DNA of 64,000 bases from Mixta gaviniae (GTDB taxonomy: Bacteria > Pseudomonadota > Gammaproteobacteria > Enterobacterales > Enterobacteriaceae), in the NCBI RefSeq assembly GCF_002953195.1, contig NZ_CP026377.1, forward strand, positions 310,001 to 374,000, in the 5' to 3' direction. Each line of letters starts with the position of its first letter. Position 1 is the first letter of the stretch. Made by a program: the position numbers and the translations under genes. Of this stretch, positions 39,916 through 49,913 are shown one piece after another. Under the pieces are notes generated by a model, which saw only the letters and a list, made by a program, of their open reading frames with translations, ran no database searches and had not been told where the DNA came from.

Positions 39916-39919
39916 GGGG

Positions 39920-40549
39920 TTAGTAGAGCCAGAGCGAACGGGCGATCATAAAATGCCCGGCGAAGTAGCAGGCGGCGACAATGGCGTTATCTGCCGTAAA
40001 GCGCTTGCGGTAGTGGCTGATAAACCAGACCAGGTTCGCCAGCGTCAGCAGCGTGGCGCCCGCCACCAGCGAGAAGCTGTAGTCGTTAGGACGGAAATAG
40101 TAGAGTTCGGCGGCCAGCCAGTTCATCACCAGCGTCATGCCGATAAAGGTGCAGATCGGCCAGCGCAAATCTTCCAGCCGCGACCAGATAACCGCCACCC
40201 AGACAACGCCGATAATCAGCATTGCCAGCGGGATCGGCCAGAAGAAACTCATGGTCATATGGCTGGCGAAGTTAATGGTGTAGAGCAGGTGCGCCAGGAA
40301 AAAGGCGCCAACGGCATACATCAGGCGTTGGCGCGGCAGCAGCGTCAGCGCGTCGCCCGCCATGGTGGCCAGCAGGCCCAGCAGAATTAAATAGTCGCCG
40401 GGGTTACGCGTGGGCGCCTGCCAGGCCCAGGCGAGCAGCAGCAGCAGGGTAACGGGTTTAAACAGCCAGCGCTGCCACTGCGGGCCGCGGTAGGAAGCAT
40501 CGACATAAAGCCAGCCGGAAAAAAGTACGGCAAGAAATGACCAAATCAT
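39920..40549 (-). CDS. yhhN: YhhN/TMEM86-family membrane protein
   Basis: A 209-residue, very hydrophobic protein with about seven to eight membrane segments, matching E. coli YhhN. Conserved family residues include [18 protein letters not shown] and [14 protein letters not shown]. The eukaryotic TMEM86 relatives are lysoplasmalogenases; bacterial members may act on vinyl-ether lysolipids, but the role in enterobacteria is not settled. Divergent from yhhM. Confidence 0.9.
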   Translation of the reverse strand: MIWSFLAVLFSGWLYVDASYRGPQWQRWLFKPVTLLLLLAWAWQAPTRNPGDYLILLGLLATMAGDALTLLPRQRLMYAVGAFFLAHLLYTINFASHMTMSFFWPIPLAMLIIGVVWVAVIWSRLEDLRWPICTFIGMTLVMNWLAAELYYFRPNDYSFSLVAGATLLTLANLVWFISHYRKRFTADNAIVAACYFAGHFMIARSLWLY

Positions 40550-40734
40550 TACGTTGTCCTTTTCTGAAAGGGGCGGCCGTAGCGTCCGCCGCGAAATGCA
40601 GCGCTGACGCCTGGCTGCCGTTTTATTAACGACATCCTGCGATCAGTTTAGGTTAGAGGGATGCAATGTGACAATGAGAGCGGGCCGGTTGGGATCCGCC
40701 TGCCGCCGCCCGAGTTAAACGCCTGGAGCTGAAG

Positions 40735-41094
40735 ATGAGCAAGCCCCCGCTGATTTTTATTATCGTGCTGGCGATAATCGCCGTGCTGGCCTCGCGTCAG
40801 TTTATTAAACAGCGGCGTGAAAACGCGGCGAACGATGCGGCGGCGGTGCGATCGCTGCAGGCAGAGGTCAGAGACAAACGTGAATTTCCGGCGCCTGACC
40901 GACGCTCGCGTCAGCGCGAGGTGATTGCGGGCGAAGAGATGCGCTACGAGGCCTGGTTTCATCCGCTGAACGGCGCGGCGGATATCAGGCTGAGGGTAAC
41001 GGCTAAGGATTATCAGCGCATGGAGAACGGCGTAAAAGGCGAACTGAAGGTGCAGGGCACCCGTTTTATCTCTTTTACGCCGGAACGGCCGTAG
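40735..41094 (+). CDS. yhhM: DUF2500 family protein YhhM
   Basis: A 119-residue protein of the same length as E. coli YhhM. It begins MSKPPLIFIIVLAIIAVLAS, an N-terminal membrane anchor, followed by a basic stretch (QRRENAAND) and a small beta-rich domain ending GTRFISFTPE. Function unknown. A TGGAGCTGAAG precedes the ATG. It is convergent with yhhL, with 5 bases between the stops. The gene order matches E. coli. Confidence 0.9.
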   Translation: MSKPPLIFIIVLAIIAVLASRQFIKQRRENAANDAAAVRSLQAEVRDKREFPAPDRRSRQREVIAGEEMRYEAWFHPLNGAADIRLRVTAKDYQRMENGVKGELKVQGTRFISFTPERP

Positions 41095-41099
41095 GGCGG

Positions 41100-41369
41100 C
41101 TACTGCTTCGGATAGTGCTTCTTCTGCCAGGCGAGCAGCTCGAACACACCGAAAAAGAAGATCTTAACCTGCGTCAGGCGGCTCAGCTTCGCGCCATCCT
41201 TTGGCTGGGTGGCGCGCAGCAGCACCAACTGCAGACCGTGCATGATCACCATAAAGATCAGCGCAACATCGACAAAATATTTCAGCGGCTTAGGAAAAGG
41301 CTGCACGATATTCAGCAGCAAAAAGGCCCAGACGCAGACCATCAACAAACGCCCCAGATTAAGCCACAT
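41100..41369 (-). CDS. yhhL: DUF1145 family membrane protein YhhL
   Basis: An 89-residue protein with two predicted membrane segments (LLMVCVWAFLLLNIVQPF and YFVDVALIFMVIMHGLQLV), matching E. coli YhhL. Function unknown. Its start overlaps the end of rsmD by 11 bases on the same strand, so it is translated from the rsmD mRNA, probably by coupling. C-terminal Lys/Trp-rich tail WQKKHYPKQ. Confidence 0.9.
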   Translation of the reverse strand: MWLNLGRLLMVCVWAFLLLNIVQPFPKPLKYFVDVALIFMVIMHGLQLVLLRATQPKDGAKLSRLTQVKIFFFGVFELLAWQKKHYPKQ

Positions 41370-41961
41370 TATCCTGCTCCTGTTTTACGCCTTCGCGGCG
41401 GTATAAGCGGTAAGCGACCTGTCCCGCTATCTTTTCCCGATGTAAAAACCAGTTGGCCGGCACCGGCGGCGTGCCGTTTTCCACTTCGCTTTCAACGTAG
41501 ACCAGCGCTTCGTCCGCCAGCCAGCCGTTGCTTTCCAGCAGCTGTAGCGTCTGCGCCAGCAGGCCTTTGCGAAACGGCGGATCGATAAACACCACCTGGT
41601 AAGGTTCACCCTGCTGCGCCAGCCAGCTCAGGGTATTGGTCTGGATCACCTGCGCGTTATCGGCTTTCAGGGTCTGCAGGTTTTGCGCCAGCTGCCGGGC
41701 GACCGGTTTTTCCAGCTCCAGCAGCGTCGCCGAGCCCGCATAGCGCGACAGCGCCTCCAGGCCAAGCGCGCCGCTGCCGGCGAAGCAGTCGAGGCAGCGC
41801 GCCTGCTGAATATCCGGCGCCAGCCAGTTAAACAGGGTTTCACGCACGCGGTCGGTGGTGGGGCGCAGACCGGCGCTGTCCGGCACCGGCAGTTTTCGTC
41901 CGCGCCACTGGCCGCCGATAATGCGGATTTGTCCGGCGGCGCTGTGGGGTTTCTTATTCAT
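41359..41961 (-). CDS. rsmD: 16S rRNA guanine-966 N2-methyltransferase RsmD
   Basis: A 200-residue SAM-dependent methyltransferase that modifies G966 of 16S rRNA in the 30S subunit. Motifs: N-terminal GQIRIIGGQWRGRKLPVPDS, SAM-binding CLDCFAGSGALGLEALSR, and the catalytic DPPF in VFIDPPFRKG. The ATG at 41961 (MNKKPHSAAG) matches the E. coli start; a GTG nine bases upstream is possible. Forms an operon with yhhL and is divergent from ftsY, as in E. coli. Confidence 0.95.
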   Translation of the reverse strand: MNKKPHSAAGQIRIIGGQWRGRKLPVPDSAGLRPTTDRVRETLFNWLAPDIQQARCLDCFAGSGALGLEALSRYAGSATLLELEKPVARQLAQNLQTLKADNAQVIQTNTLSWLAQQGEPYQVVFIDPPFRKGLLAQTLQLLESNGWLADEALVYVESEVENGTPPVPANWFLHREKIAGQVAYRLYRREGVKQEQDNVA

Positions 41962-42148
41962 GTTGCTCACAACTCGTCATAATTTGTTGCGTAGTTTAAC
42001 GGGCGAAAGCAGCGGAGGAAACGTTAAAAAGGGTGCTGGTGTTGCGCTGGCTGGAAAGTGTTAGACTAATGAATTCTTTATCAGGTTATTTTTTCAGTCC
42101 GGCGCGATAAACGACCGGGTGAAAGCCATCGAGGAGTGTAGTTACACA

Positions 42149-43857
42149 ATGGCAAAAGAAAAAAAGCGCGGCTTTTTTTCCTGGCTGGGTTTGGTCGTGA
42201 AGAAACGCCTGCGCAGTCAGAAGAACAAAAAGAGACGTTAACGCAGCAGACGGAAAGCACCGAGCGTGACGCGCCCGCAACTGAACAGCCCAGCGCCGAT
42301 CAGATCGCCGAAAATATCGTGGCGACCACCGAAGAGGTGGCGCGTCAGGAAGAGGCGCGTCCTGCGCCGCAGGCAGAAGATACGCCGCGCCAGGACACGC
42401 AGCTAAAAGAGAGTGCGCCGCTTCACGAAGAGAGCCTGTCGGAAGAGATAACGCCGCCAGACGCTGCGCGGCCTCACGAAGAGATGCTGCCGGAAGAGAT
42501 AACGCCGCCAGACGCTGCGCGGCCTCATGAAGAGATCCTGCCGGAAGAGATAACGCCGCCAGACGCTGCGCCGACGCACGAAGAGATCCTGCCGGAAGAG
42601 ATAACGCCGCCAGACGCTGCGCCGACGCACGAAGAGATCCTGCCGAAAGAGACGACGGTCGGGGAAGCGCCTTCGTCGGAAGCGCCGCCATCAAGCGCGG
42701 CGCTGTTGCAGGAAGCGGGCCCGGCGGATGAAACGCCGGCGGTCACCGACGAAAAAGATGCGGCGATCGCGACCGAAGTCGCGGCGGCCGTCACGCTTTC
42801 CAGCGCGCCGGAAGAGGAAACCCTGCCAGAGGACGAGCTGCCGCTGACCGAAGACGAGCTGGCCGCGCTGGCGCTGGCCGAAGCGGCACCAGAGGAAGAA
42901 GCGGTCGCTGCGCCGGTTGAGCAGGAACGTCCGACGAAAGAGGGCTTTTTCGCGCGCCTGAAGCGCAGCCTGGTGAAAACGCGTCAGAACCTCGGCTCTG
43001 GCTTTATCAGCCTGTTCCGTGGCAAGAAAATCGATGATGAGCTGTTTGAAGAGCTGGAAGAGCAGCTGCTGATCGCTGATGTCGGTGTCGACACCACCCA
43101 GCGCATCATCAGCAGCCTGACGCAGCAGGCCAACCGCAAGCAGCTGCGCGATGCGGAAGCGCTGTACGGTCTGCTGAAAACGGAAATGGCGGGCATTCTG
43201 CATCAGGTCGAGGCGCCGCTGGATGTTTCCGGCAAAACGCCGTTCGTTATCCTGATGGTCGGCGTTAACGGCGTCGGTAAAACCACCACCATCGGTAAGC
43301 TGGCGCGTCAATATCAGGCACAGGGTAAATCGGTAATGCTGGCGGCGGGCGATACCTTCCGCGCTGCGGCGGTCGAGCAGCTGCAGGTGTGGGGCGAACG
43401 CAACCATATTCCTGTGGTGGCGCAGCATACCGGCGCTGATTCCGCCTCGGTGATTTTCGATGCGATTCAGGCGGCTAAAGCGCGCGGCGTGGATGTGCTG
43501 ATCGCTGATACTGCAGGCCGCCTGCAGAATAAATCGCACCTGATGGAAGAGCTGAAGAAAATCGTCCGCGTGATGAAAAAGCTCGATGAGAACGCGCCGC
43601 ACGAGGTGATGCTGACTATCGACGCCAGCACCGGCCAGAATGCGGTTAGCCAGACTAAGCTGTTCCATGAGGCGGTCGGCCTGACCGGTATCACCCTGAC
43701 CAAGCTGGACGGCACGGCGAAAGGCGGGGTGATCTTCTCGGTGGCGGACCAGTTCAGCATTCCGATTCGTTTTATCGGTGTCGGAGAAGGCATCGATGAT
43801 TTACGGCCGTTTAAGGCCGAAGATTTTATTGAGGCACTGTTTGCCCGAGAGGATTAA
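42149..43857 (+). CDS. ftsY: Signal recognition particle receptor FtsY (frameshifted as sequenced)
   Basis: The SRP receptor GTPase that docks ribosome-SRP complexes at the inner membrane. The true start is the ATG at 42149 (MAKEKKRGFFSWLG). The frame then breaks at GGGTTTGG (42188-42194): one extra T restores WLGFGREETPAQ and joins the long downstream frame, for about 569 residues. The acidic A domain (to about residue 265) is longer than in E. coli because of 51-bp repeats. The NG domain is complete: RLKRSLVKT, VNGVGKTTTIGKLA, DTFRAAAVEQL, DTAGRLQNK and TKLDGTAKGG. As ftsY is essential in E. coli, a consensus error is the best explanation. First of ftsY-ftsE-ftsX. Confidence 0.93.
42424..42650 (+). 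repeat. 51-bp in-frame tandem repeat in the FtsY acidic domain
   Basis: Four near-identical copies of a 17-codon unit (HEEILPEEITPPDAAPT and variants) start at 42424, 42475, 42526 and 42577, followed by a decayed fifth (HEEILPKETTVGEA). Every copy uses the rare Ile codon ATA. The unit is a multiple of three, so the copy number can change without breaking the frame, and the acidic A domain tolerates length variation. Confidence 0.93.
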
Positions 43858-43862
43858 CCAGG

Positions 43863-44519
43863 ATGATTCGCTTTGAAGAGGTCAGTAAGGCTTATCTCGG
43901 CGGTCGGCAAGCGCTGCAGGGGGTGGATTTTCATCTGCAACCCGGCGAGATGGCGTTTCTGACCGGTCATTCCGGCGCAGGGAAAAGCACCCTGTTGAAG
44001 CTGATTTGCGGCATTGAGCGTCCCAGTGCGGGCCATATCTGGTTCAGCGGGCACGATATCAGCCGGCTGAAAAATAGCGAAGTGCCGTTTCTGCGTCGAC
44101 AGATCGGCATGATCTTCCAGGATCACCATTTGCTGATGGATCGTTCGGTCTACGACAATGTGGCGATCCCGCTGATTATCGCTGGTGCCAGCGGCGAAGA
44201 TATTCGTCGCCGCGTTTCCGCCGCGCTGGATAAGGTCGGCCTCCTCGACAAAGCGAAAAGTTTTCCGATTCAGCTGTCGGGCGGCGAGCAGCAGCGCGTC
44301 GGCATCGCTCGCGCGGTGGTGAACAAGCCAGCGGTGTTGCTGGCGGATGAGCCGACCGGCAACCTGGATGAGGCGCTGTCGGAAGATATCCTGCGTCTGT
44401 TTGAAGAGTTCAACCGCGTTGGCGTCACCGTTCTGATGGCGACGCACGATATGGGTCTGATCGCCCGCCGCGATTATCGGGTAATGTCGCTCAGCAACGG
44501 CAGACTGCACGGAGGCTAA
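43863..44519 (+). CDS. ftsE: Cell division ABC ATPase FtsE
   Basis: A 218-residue ABC ATPase that pairs with FtsX at the septum and controls peptidoglycan hydrolysis via EnvC. Walker [14 protein letters not shown] near residue 36, Q-loop MIFQDHHLL, signature [14 protein letters not shown], Walker [13 protein letters not shown] and H-loop ATHD are all intact. It starts five bases after ftsY, and its stop and the ftsX start are separated by one base, so the three genes form one operon. Confidence 0.96.
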   Translation: MIRFEEVSKAYLGGRQALQGVDFHLQPGEMAFLTGHSGAGKSTLLKLICGIERPSAGHIWFSGHDISRLKNSEVPFLRRQIGMIFQDHHLLMDRSVYDNVAIPLIIAGASGEDIRRRVSAALDKVGLLDKAKSFPIQLSGGEQQRVGIARAVVNKPAVLLADEPTGNLDEALSEDILRLFEEFNRVGVTVLMATHDMGLIARRDYRVMSLSNGRLHGG

Positions 44520-44520
44520 T

Positions 44521-45507
44521 ATGGCTAATAAACGCATCAAACGCGCGCCGGCGCCGAAGGCCAGGCCGCAGCAGCCGAAAAGCAAGGCGCTGAAAGGCGG
44601 CTGGCAGGAACAGTGGCGCTACGCCTGGCGCGGCACGCTGTCGGATATGTGGCGTCAGCCGCTGGCGACGCTGCTGACGGTTATGGTTATCGCTATTTCG
44701 CTGACGCTGCCGAGCGTCTGCTATATGGTCTGGAAAAACGTCAGCCAGGCGGCGGAGCAGTGGTATCCGGCGCCGCAGCTGACGCTCTATCTGTCGAAAA
44801 CGCTGGACGATAGCGCGGCAGAAAACGTGGTGGCGACGCTGAAAAAAGAGCCGGGTGTGGCGAAGGTAAACTATCTGTCGCGCGATGAAGCACTGGGTGA
44901 GTTTCGCAACTGGTCCGGCTTCGGCGGGGCGCTGGATATGCTGGAGCAGAACCCGCTGCCGGCGGTAGTGATCATTACGCCGGATCTCAACTTCCAGAAT
45001 GAGAAGACGCTGGAAACGCTGCGCGACCGCGTGCAGCACGTGGATGGCGTCGACGACGTACGTATGGACGACAGCTGGTTCGCGCGTCTGGCGGCGTTGA
45101 CCGGGCTGGTGGGGCAGGTCGCCAGCCTGATCGGCATCCTGATGGTGATTGCGGTGTTCCTGGTGATCGGCAACAGCGTGCGTCTTAGCATCTTTGCCCG
45201 CCGCGACACCATTAACGTGCAGAAACTGATCGGCGCTACCGATGGCTTTATCCTGCGGCCTTTCCTCTACGGCGGCGCACTGCTGGGGTTAAGCGGCGCG
45301 GTGCTGTCGTTGATCCTGTCGGAAGTGCTGGTGTTCCGTCTGGAAGCGGTGGTGGCGCAGGTCGCCAGCGTCTTTGGTACCACCTTCCGTATCAGCGGCC
45401 TCTCCTGGGATGAAAGCCTGCTGCTGCTGCTACTGTCGGCGATGATCGGCTGGATTGCCGCCTGGCTGGCGACAGTGCAACATTTACGTCGTTTTACGCC
45501 ACAATAA
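44521..45507 (+). CDS. ftsX: Cell division protein FtsX
   Basis: A 328-residue inner-membrane partner of FtsE with a cytoplasmic N-terminus, four membrane segments (first [20 protein letters not shown]; the last three after residue 195) and a periplasmic loop (about residues 75-190) that binds EnvC. Conserved [20 protein letters not shown] links to the ATPase. Slightly shorter than E. coli FtsX in the variable N-terminus. Last gene of the operon; rpoH follows 260 bases later with its own promoters. Confidence 0.95.
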   Translation: MANKRIKRAPAPKARPQQPKSKALKGGWQEQWRYAWRGTLSDMWRQPLATLLTVMVIAISLTLPSVCYMVWKNVSQAAEQWYPAPQLTLYLSKTLDDSAAENVVATLKKEPGVAKVNYLSRDEALGEFRNWSGFGGALDMLEQNPLPAVVIITPDLNFQNEKTLETLRDRVQHVDGVDDVRMDDSWFARLAALTGLVGQVASLIGILMVIAVFLVIGNSVRLSIFARRDTINVQKLIGATDGFILRPFLYGGALLGLSGAVLSLILSEVLVFRLEAVVAQVASVFGTTFRISGLSWDESLLLLLLSAMIGWIAAWLATVQHLRRFTPQ

Positions 45508-45518
45508 CGTTTTTTTGG

Positions 45519-45524
45519 TATAAT
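45519..45524 (+). promoter_or_regulatory. Extended -10 element upstream of rpoH
   Basis: TATAAT at 45519-45524 is preceded by TGG, giving an extended -10 (TGnTATAAT), 12 bases past the ftsX stop. No good -35 is seen, which an extended -10 can tolerate. It would be the most upstream of the rpoH promoters. Confidence 0.45.
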
Positions 45525-45638
45525 CTTCCTCTGCTGCATGACGCCTGTGCGGCAGAGGAAATGTCTGATTTTCCTCCTGCCTGCCAGAATCTGACGTCCT
45601 TATCTTGTGTATAAAATATTCACGCTGTAAATTGAACT

Positions 45639-45647
45639 TGTGGATAA
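45639..45647 (-). promoter_or_regulatory. DnaA box in the rpoH promoter region
   Basis: TGTGGATAA is the reverse complement of the perfect DnaA box TTATCCACA. It lies in ATTGAACTTGTGGATAA, which resembles the E. coli rpoH promoter region, where DnaA boxes repress two of the promoters. Confidence 0.7.
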
Positions 45648-45766
45648 CTTCGCTCTCTAAGAAGTAGCACAGATTGCTTTGGGGTTTCGTTGCCGATTCC
45701 TGTACCCTGGTGAATCGCGCAAAAGGAAATCGTGCGGCAATATCGATTAAATATGTGAGGGTTTGA

Positions 45767-46624
45767 ATGACCAAAGAAATGCACACTTTAGCTATTGCTC
45801 CTCTTGGCAACCTGGAATCTTATATTCGGGCCGCCAATACCTGGCCGATGCTAACGGCAGAAGAGGAAAAAGCGCTGGCTGAACGGCTGCATTACCAGGG
45901 CGATCTGGATGCGGCTAAAACGCTGATCCTGTCTCACCTCCGCTTTGTTGTTCATATCGCTCGTAACTATGCGGGCTACGGCCTGCCGCAGGCGGATTTG
46001 ATTCAGGAAGGCAACATCGGCCTGATGAAAGCGGTACGCCGCTTTAACCCGGAAGTGGGGGTTCGCCTGGTCTCCTTTGCCGTTCACTGGATCAAGGCGG
46101 AAATTCACGAATATGTGCTGCGTAACTGGCGCATCGTGAAGGTTGCCACCACCAAAGCGCAGCGCAAACTGTTCTTCAACCTGCGCAAAACCAAGCAGCG
46201 TCTGGGCTGGTTCAATCAGGATGAAGTGGAAATGGTGGCGCGCGAGCTGGGCGTGAGCAGCAAAGACGTCCGGGAAATGGAATCGCGCATGGCCGCGCAA
46301 GACATGACCTTTGACCTGACCTCGGATGATGAATCGGGCGAAGGGAAAAGCATGGCGCCGGTGCTTTATCTGCAGGATAAAACCTCAGATTTCGCCGACG
46401 GCATTGAAGAGGATAACTGGGAAAACCATGCGGCCGATAAGCTGAGCGACGCGCTGCAGGGCCTGGATGAGCGCAGCCAACATATTATTCGCGCTCGCTG
46501 GCTGGATGACGACAACAAAACCACGTTGCAGGAGTTGGCCGATAAATATGGCGTTTCCGCTGAGCGTGTGCGCCAGCTAGAGAAAAACGCGATGAAAAAA
46601 TTGCGTATGGCGATTGAAGCGTAA
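45767..46624 (+). CDS. rpoH: RNA polymerase heat-shock sigma factor RpoH (sigma-32)
   Basis: A 285-residue group 3 sigma factor for heat-shock promoters. Region 2 ([19 protein letters not shown], then [18 protein letters not shown]) binds the -10 element; the RpoH-specific box [17 protein letters not shown] follows; region 4 ends with [20 protein letters not shown] for the -35. Nearly identical to E. coli except in a short acidic linker near residue 185. E. coli rpoH mRNA is itself a thermosensor around the start codon; the fold was not checked here. The small Hsp gene at 17 kb has a promoter that looks like a target. Confidence 0.97.
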   Translation: MTKEMHTLAIAPLGNLESYIRAANTWPMLTAEEEKALAERLHYQGDLDAAKTLILSHLRFVVHIARNYAGYGLPQADLIQEGNIGLMKAVRRFNPEVGVRLVSFAVHWIKAEIHEYVLRNWRIVKVATTKAQRKLFFNLRKTKQRLGWFNQDEVEMVARELGVSSKDVREMESRMAAQDMTFDLTSDDESGEGKSMAPVLYLQDKTSDFADGIEEDNWENHAADKLSDALQGLDERSQHIIRARWLDDDNKTTLQELADKYGVSAERVRQLEKNAMKKLRMAIEA

Positions 46625-46641
46625 CGCGCTATCGCGAAACG

Positions 46642-46666
46642 GGGCGGCTGAAAAGCCGCCCTTTTT
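46642..46666 (+). terminator. Terminator of rpoH
   Basis: An 8-bp stem GGGCGGCT (46642-46649) / AGCCGCCC (46654-46661), loop GAAA, then five T. A stable tetraloop and perfect stem 18 bases past the rpoH stop. Confidence 0.9.
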
Positions 46667-46704
46667 GTTTTGGGCCGCGCCGCTTTCTCCGCAGACTGAT
46701 TCGC

Positions 46705-46875
46705 TCGTATAGCACTTTGCCGCAGAGCGTTTTTGCCCAGCGAGGCACCTGCAAACGACCCGCCTTTGCCCTATAGCGATTTACCTGCACATCTCGCTTG
46801 CATAGCGCTTTGCCCAGCGATTCAGCGGGCGACTCGCCCGTCGTGCGCTTTGCCCGCAAGCGATTCGTTCGGCCG
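46705..46875. repeat. Degenerate GCGCTTTGCCC repeats between rpoH and panM
   Basis: Five imperfect copies of a CGCTTTGCCC-type element, usually followed by AGCGA or AAGCGATT, occur near 46713, 46729, 46761, 46805 and 46845; the last two are exact over 11 bases and 40 apart. E. coli has livJ at this place; here there is none. A minus-strand frame across the block has no family likeness. Origin unknown: it may be a decayed repeat array. Confidence 0.5.
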
Positions 46876-46897
46876 CCCGGCATCCTGCCGGAAACCG

Positions 46898-47293
46898 CTA
46901 TTCCTTGTTTAACACCCAGCCGTCCGCCTGGGTGCGAAAGCCGCAGGCCTGCATAAAGGCGGCGATAGCTGGCTGATCGCCTTTGCCGTCATCCGCGATC
47001 CACCAGTGCGACACCGATGGGTTCTGCGCAATCACCTCTTCTACCAGATAGTGTCCCACGCCGCGACGACGCGTCACCTCTCTGACTTCCAGCTGCGACA
47101 GCGTGCCTTGTGTGCCGCGGATCGCCAGCATCACCGCCGCCAGCAGGCGATCATTAAAACGCGCGGCGTAGAGCCGCTGATTCTCGTTTAGCCTGTTTTC
47201 CAGCGCATCGCAGTCGGTGCCCGGCCAGATTTTGCCGATATCGATGCGATCCTGATCGCTGAGTTGTTGCAGCCTGATGATAGTCAGTTTCAT
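46898..47293 (-). CDS. panM: PanD maturation factor PanM (PanZ)
   Basis: A 131-residue GNAT-fold protein matching E. coli PanM (YhhK). It begins MKLTIIRLQQLSDQDRID and has the acetyl-CoA-binding REVTRRRGVGHYLVEEVI. It promotes self-cleavage of pro-PanD to active aspartate decarboxylase and, with CoA, limits pantothenate synthesis. The ATG at 47293 matches the E. coli start; the frame extends upstream without family likeness. It is divergent from livK. The region before it lacks livJ. Confidence 0.92.
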   Translation of the reverse strand: MKLTIIRLQQLSDQDRIDIGKIWPGTDCDALENRLNENQRLYAARFNDRLLAAVMLAIRGTQGTLSQLEVREVTRRRGVGHYLVEEVIAQNPSVSHWWIADDGKGDQPAIAAFMQACGFRTQADGWVLNKE

Positions 47294-47694
47294 GAATAAT
47301 CTGCACCCTGATAAAAGGCATATTGTAGCGAAAATGTACGGAAAGGAACGTGTAACCTTTTCTGTACGAAAACAAAGCAATCTGTTTTTTGCCGCCCGCG
47401 TATTCCGAGTAAACACTTATTACAGCACTCGCGGCCAGCATAACGCGCTGGTTAAGTGGCGAAATAGCCACCGTAACTGCCAGATGATTGTCCTGTTATA
47501 ACCGTTAGATTTTGATTATCTCAGTTGATTTACAGAATAAAATTCCTGTTTAATGGACTGAAAAATAAAGCGTTATTTATAAAATTGGCGCGGAAATATT
47601 CCTAACTCGTTCACATTAAACAAGTTTTGTTCAATAACCCGCCGAACATAATCACAAAGCAAACACAACAGACACAACAGATGGGGAAGTCCGG
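47294..47694. promoter_or_regulatory. panM-livK intergenic control region with a possible Lrp site
   Basis: About 400 A/T-rich bases. CAGAATAAAATTCCTG at 47533-47548 resembles the Lrp consensus (CAG...CTG ends around an A/T core), and Lrp represses liv genes in E. coli. Several A/T tracts follow up to the livK ribosome site GGGGAAG. No gene is seen. Confidence 0.4.
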
Positions 47695-48810
47695 ATGAAT
47701 ATCAGTAAAGGTCGCGTAATACTGGCTGGGTGTGTGGCGCTGGCGATGAGTCATGCTGCGCTGGCGGAAGATATTAAAGTGGCGATTGTCGGCGCGATGT
47801 CCGGGCCGGTGGCGCAGTACGGTGATATGCAGTTTACCGGCGCCACCCAGGCGATTGCCGATATCAACGCCAAAGGTGGCGTGAACGGCAATAAGCTGGT
47901 GGCAGTAAAATATGACGACGCCTGCGATCCCAAGCAGGCGGTGGCAGTGGCGAACAAAGTGGTCAATGAAGGCATCCGCTATGTGATCGGCCATCTCTGT
48001 TCCTCCTCCACGCAGCCCGCTTCCGATATCTATGAGGATGAGGGCATCCTGATGATCACCCCAGCCGCGACCGCGCCCGATCTGACGTCGCGTGGCTACC
48101 AGCTGATTATGCGCACTACCGGTCTTGATTCCGATCAGGGGCCGACCGCGGCGAAATATATTCTCGATACCATTAAACCGCAGCGCATCGCGATTGTGCA
48201 TGACAAGCAGCAGTATGGCGAAGGGCTGGCGCGCTCGGTGCAGGACAGCCTGAAGAAAGCGAACGCGCAGATTGCGATGTTCGAAGGCATTACCGCAGGC
48301 GATAAAGATTTCTCCACTCTGGTGGCGCGCCTGAAGAAAGAAAATATCGACTTCGTCTACTTCGGCGGCTACTACCCGGAAATGGGCCAGATTGTGCGCC
48401 AGGCGCGCGCCGCCGGCCTGAAAACCCAGTTTATGGGCCCGGAAGGAGTCGGTAACGCCTCGCTCTCCAACATCGCCGGCGCTGCATCCGAAGGCATGTT
48501 TGTTACCCTGCCGAAACGCTATGACCAGGTACCGGCGAACCAGCCGATCGTCGAGGCGATCAAAGCGAAAAAACTGGACGCGACCGGGCCTTTCGTCTGG
48601 ACCACCTATGCCGCGCTGCAGTCGCTGGCCGCCGGGATGGAGCGCAGCAAGAGCGCAGAGCCTGCCGACATCGCTAAAAACCTGAAAGAAGGCCAGCCGG
48701 TTCCTACCGTGATGGGCGACCTGAGCTGGGATAAAAAAGGCGACCTGAAAGGCTTTGAGTTCGGCGTGTTCAAGTGGCATGCCGACGGCACCTCAACCGC
48801 AGTGAAATAA
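47695..48810 (+). CDS. livK: Branched-chain amino acid periplasmic binding protein LivK/LivJ type
   Basis: A 371-residue secreted binding protein. Signal peptide of about 24 residues ([17 protein letters not shown]), then the two-lobed Leu/Ile/Val-binding fold, with [19 protein letters not shown], the disulfide pair Cys in YDDACDPKQ and [13 protein letters not shown] (ligand-binding Ser/Thr), and [12 protein letters not shown]. It delivers leucine, isoleucine or valine to LivHMGF. Only one such gene is present here, while E. coli has both livJ and livK; position directly before livH supports livK. Confidence 0.93.
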   Translation: MNISKGRVILAGCVALAMSHAALAEDIKVAIVGAMSGPVAQYGDMQFTGATQAIADINAKGGVNGNKLVAVKYDDACDPKQAVAVANKVVNEGIRYVIGHLCSSSTQPASDIYEDEGILMITPAATAPDLTSRGYQLIMRTTGLDSDQGPTAAKYILDTIKPQRIAIVHDKQQYGEGLARSVQDSLKKANAQIAMFEGITAGDKDFSTLVARLKKENIDFVYFGGYYPEMGQIVRQARAAGLKTQFMGPEGVGNASLSNIAGAASEGMFVTLPKRYDQVPANQPIVEAIKAKKLDATGPFVWTTYAALQSLAAGMERSKSAEPADIAKNLKEGQPVPTVMGDLSWDKKGDLKGFEFGVFKWHADGTSTAVK

Positions 48811-48832
48811 ATCGGTATTCAGGCCGGGTCAG

Positions 48833-48854
48833 GGCGGATGTTCCCTTATCCGCC
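48833..48854 (+). terminator. Intercistronic hairpin between livK and livH
   Basis: A 7-bp perfect stem GGCGGAT (48833-48839) / ATCCGCC (48848-48854) without a T-run. It probably protects the livK message from 3' decay or reduces read-through, so that the binding protein exceeds the membrane parts. Confidence 0.6.
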
Positions 48855-48986
48855 ACGACCGCAGGCCGTATGTGATGTGGCAGTCCGGGGTCAGGCGCGC
48901 CTGGCCCCCGTTCTATCCTGCACTTCGTGAAGACGGACGTTTTTTTGCTGTAGGCCGCGCCGCGCAGCTTTGTTGGGGTTGATATT

Positions 48987-49913
48987 ATGTCCGAGCAGTC
49001 TCTCTATTTTCTACAGCAGTTGCTTAACGGGGTCACCTTAGGCAGCACCTACGCGCTGATCGCCATCGGCTATACCATGGTCTACGGCATTATCGGCATG
49101 ATCAACTTCGCCCATGGCGAAGTCTATATGATCGGCAGCTATGTCTCTTTTATCGTTATCGCCGCGCTGATGATGGTCGGCATCGATGTCAGTTGGGTAT
49201 TGATTGGCGCCGGCTTCCTTGCGGCGATCGTGATCGCCAGCGCTTACGGCTGGAGCATTGAACGCGTCGCTTATAAACCAGTGCGTGCCTCCAAACGCCT
49301 GATCGCGCTGATTTCCGCCATCGGCATGTCTATCTTTCTGCAGAACTACGTCAGCCTGACGCAAGGCTCGCGCGATCTGGCGCTGCCGAGCCTGGTAAGT
49401 GGCCAGCTGACGCTGGGCGAAAGCAACGGCTTCTCTGCCACCATCAGTACCATGCAGGTAGTGATCTGGCTGGTGACCTTTGTGGCGATGCTGGCGCTGA
49501 CGCTGTTTATCCGCTATTCGCGCATGGGCCGCGCCTGCCGCGCCTGCGCCGAAGACCTGAAAATGGCCAGCCTGCTGGGCATCAATACCGACCGCGTGAT
49601 CTCGCTGACCTTCGTGATCGGCGCGGCGATGGCGGCGGTAGCGGGCGTGCTGCTGGGGCAGTTCTACGGCGTTATCAACCCCTATATCGGCTTTATGGCC
49701 GGGATGAAAGCCTTTACCGCCGCGGTGCTGGGCGGCATCGGCAGCATTCCCGGCGCGATGCTGGGCGGCCTGGTGCTGGGCATCGCCGAGGCGCTGACCT
49801 CCGCCTACCTCAGCACGGAATATAAAGATGTGGTCTCTTTCGCGCTGCTGATTGTGGTGCTGCTGGTAATGCCGACGGGCATTCTGGGTCGTCCGGAGGT
49901 AGAGAAAGTATGA
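48987..49913 (+). CDS. livH: Branched-chain amino acid ABC permease LivH
   Basis: A 308-residue inner-membrane permease with about eight membrane segments. Family stretches are [37 protein letters not shown] and the ATPase-coupling loop [18 protein letters not shown] (EAA-like). It forms the channel with LivM. The 176-base gap upstream holds a hairpin. Its stop overlaps the livM start (ATGA), typical of coupled translation. Confidence 0.96.
   Translation: MSEQSLYFLQQLLNGVTLGSTYALIAIGYTMVYGIIGMINFAHGEVYMIGSYVSFIVIAALMMVGIDVSWVLIGAGFLAAIVIASAYGWSIERVAYKPVRASKRLIALISAIGMSIFLQNYVSLTQGSRDLALPSLVSGQLTLGESNGFSATISTMQVVIWLVTFVAMLALTLFIRYSRMGRACRACAEDLKMASLLGINTDRVISLTFVIGAAMAAVAGVLLGQFYGVINPYIGFMAGMKAFTAAVLGGIGSIPGAMLGGLVLGIAEALTSAYLSTEYKDVVSFALLIVVLLVMPTGILGRPEVEKV

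Noticed and set aside
46629..46883. Minus-strand frame of 84 codons after rpoH
   Set aside because: It runs through the rpoH terminator and the degenerate repeats, is rich in Arg and Lys, and has no family likeness or ribosome site.
47611..48780. Long minus-strand frame opposite livK
   Set aside because: Antisense shadow of a clear binding-protein gene; no motifs.
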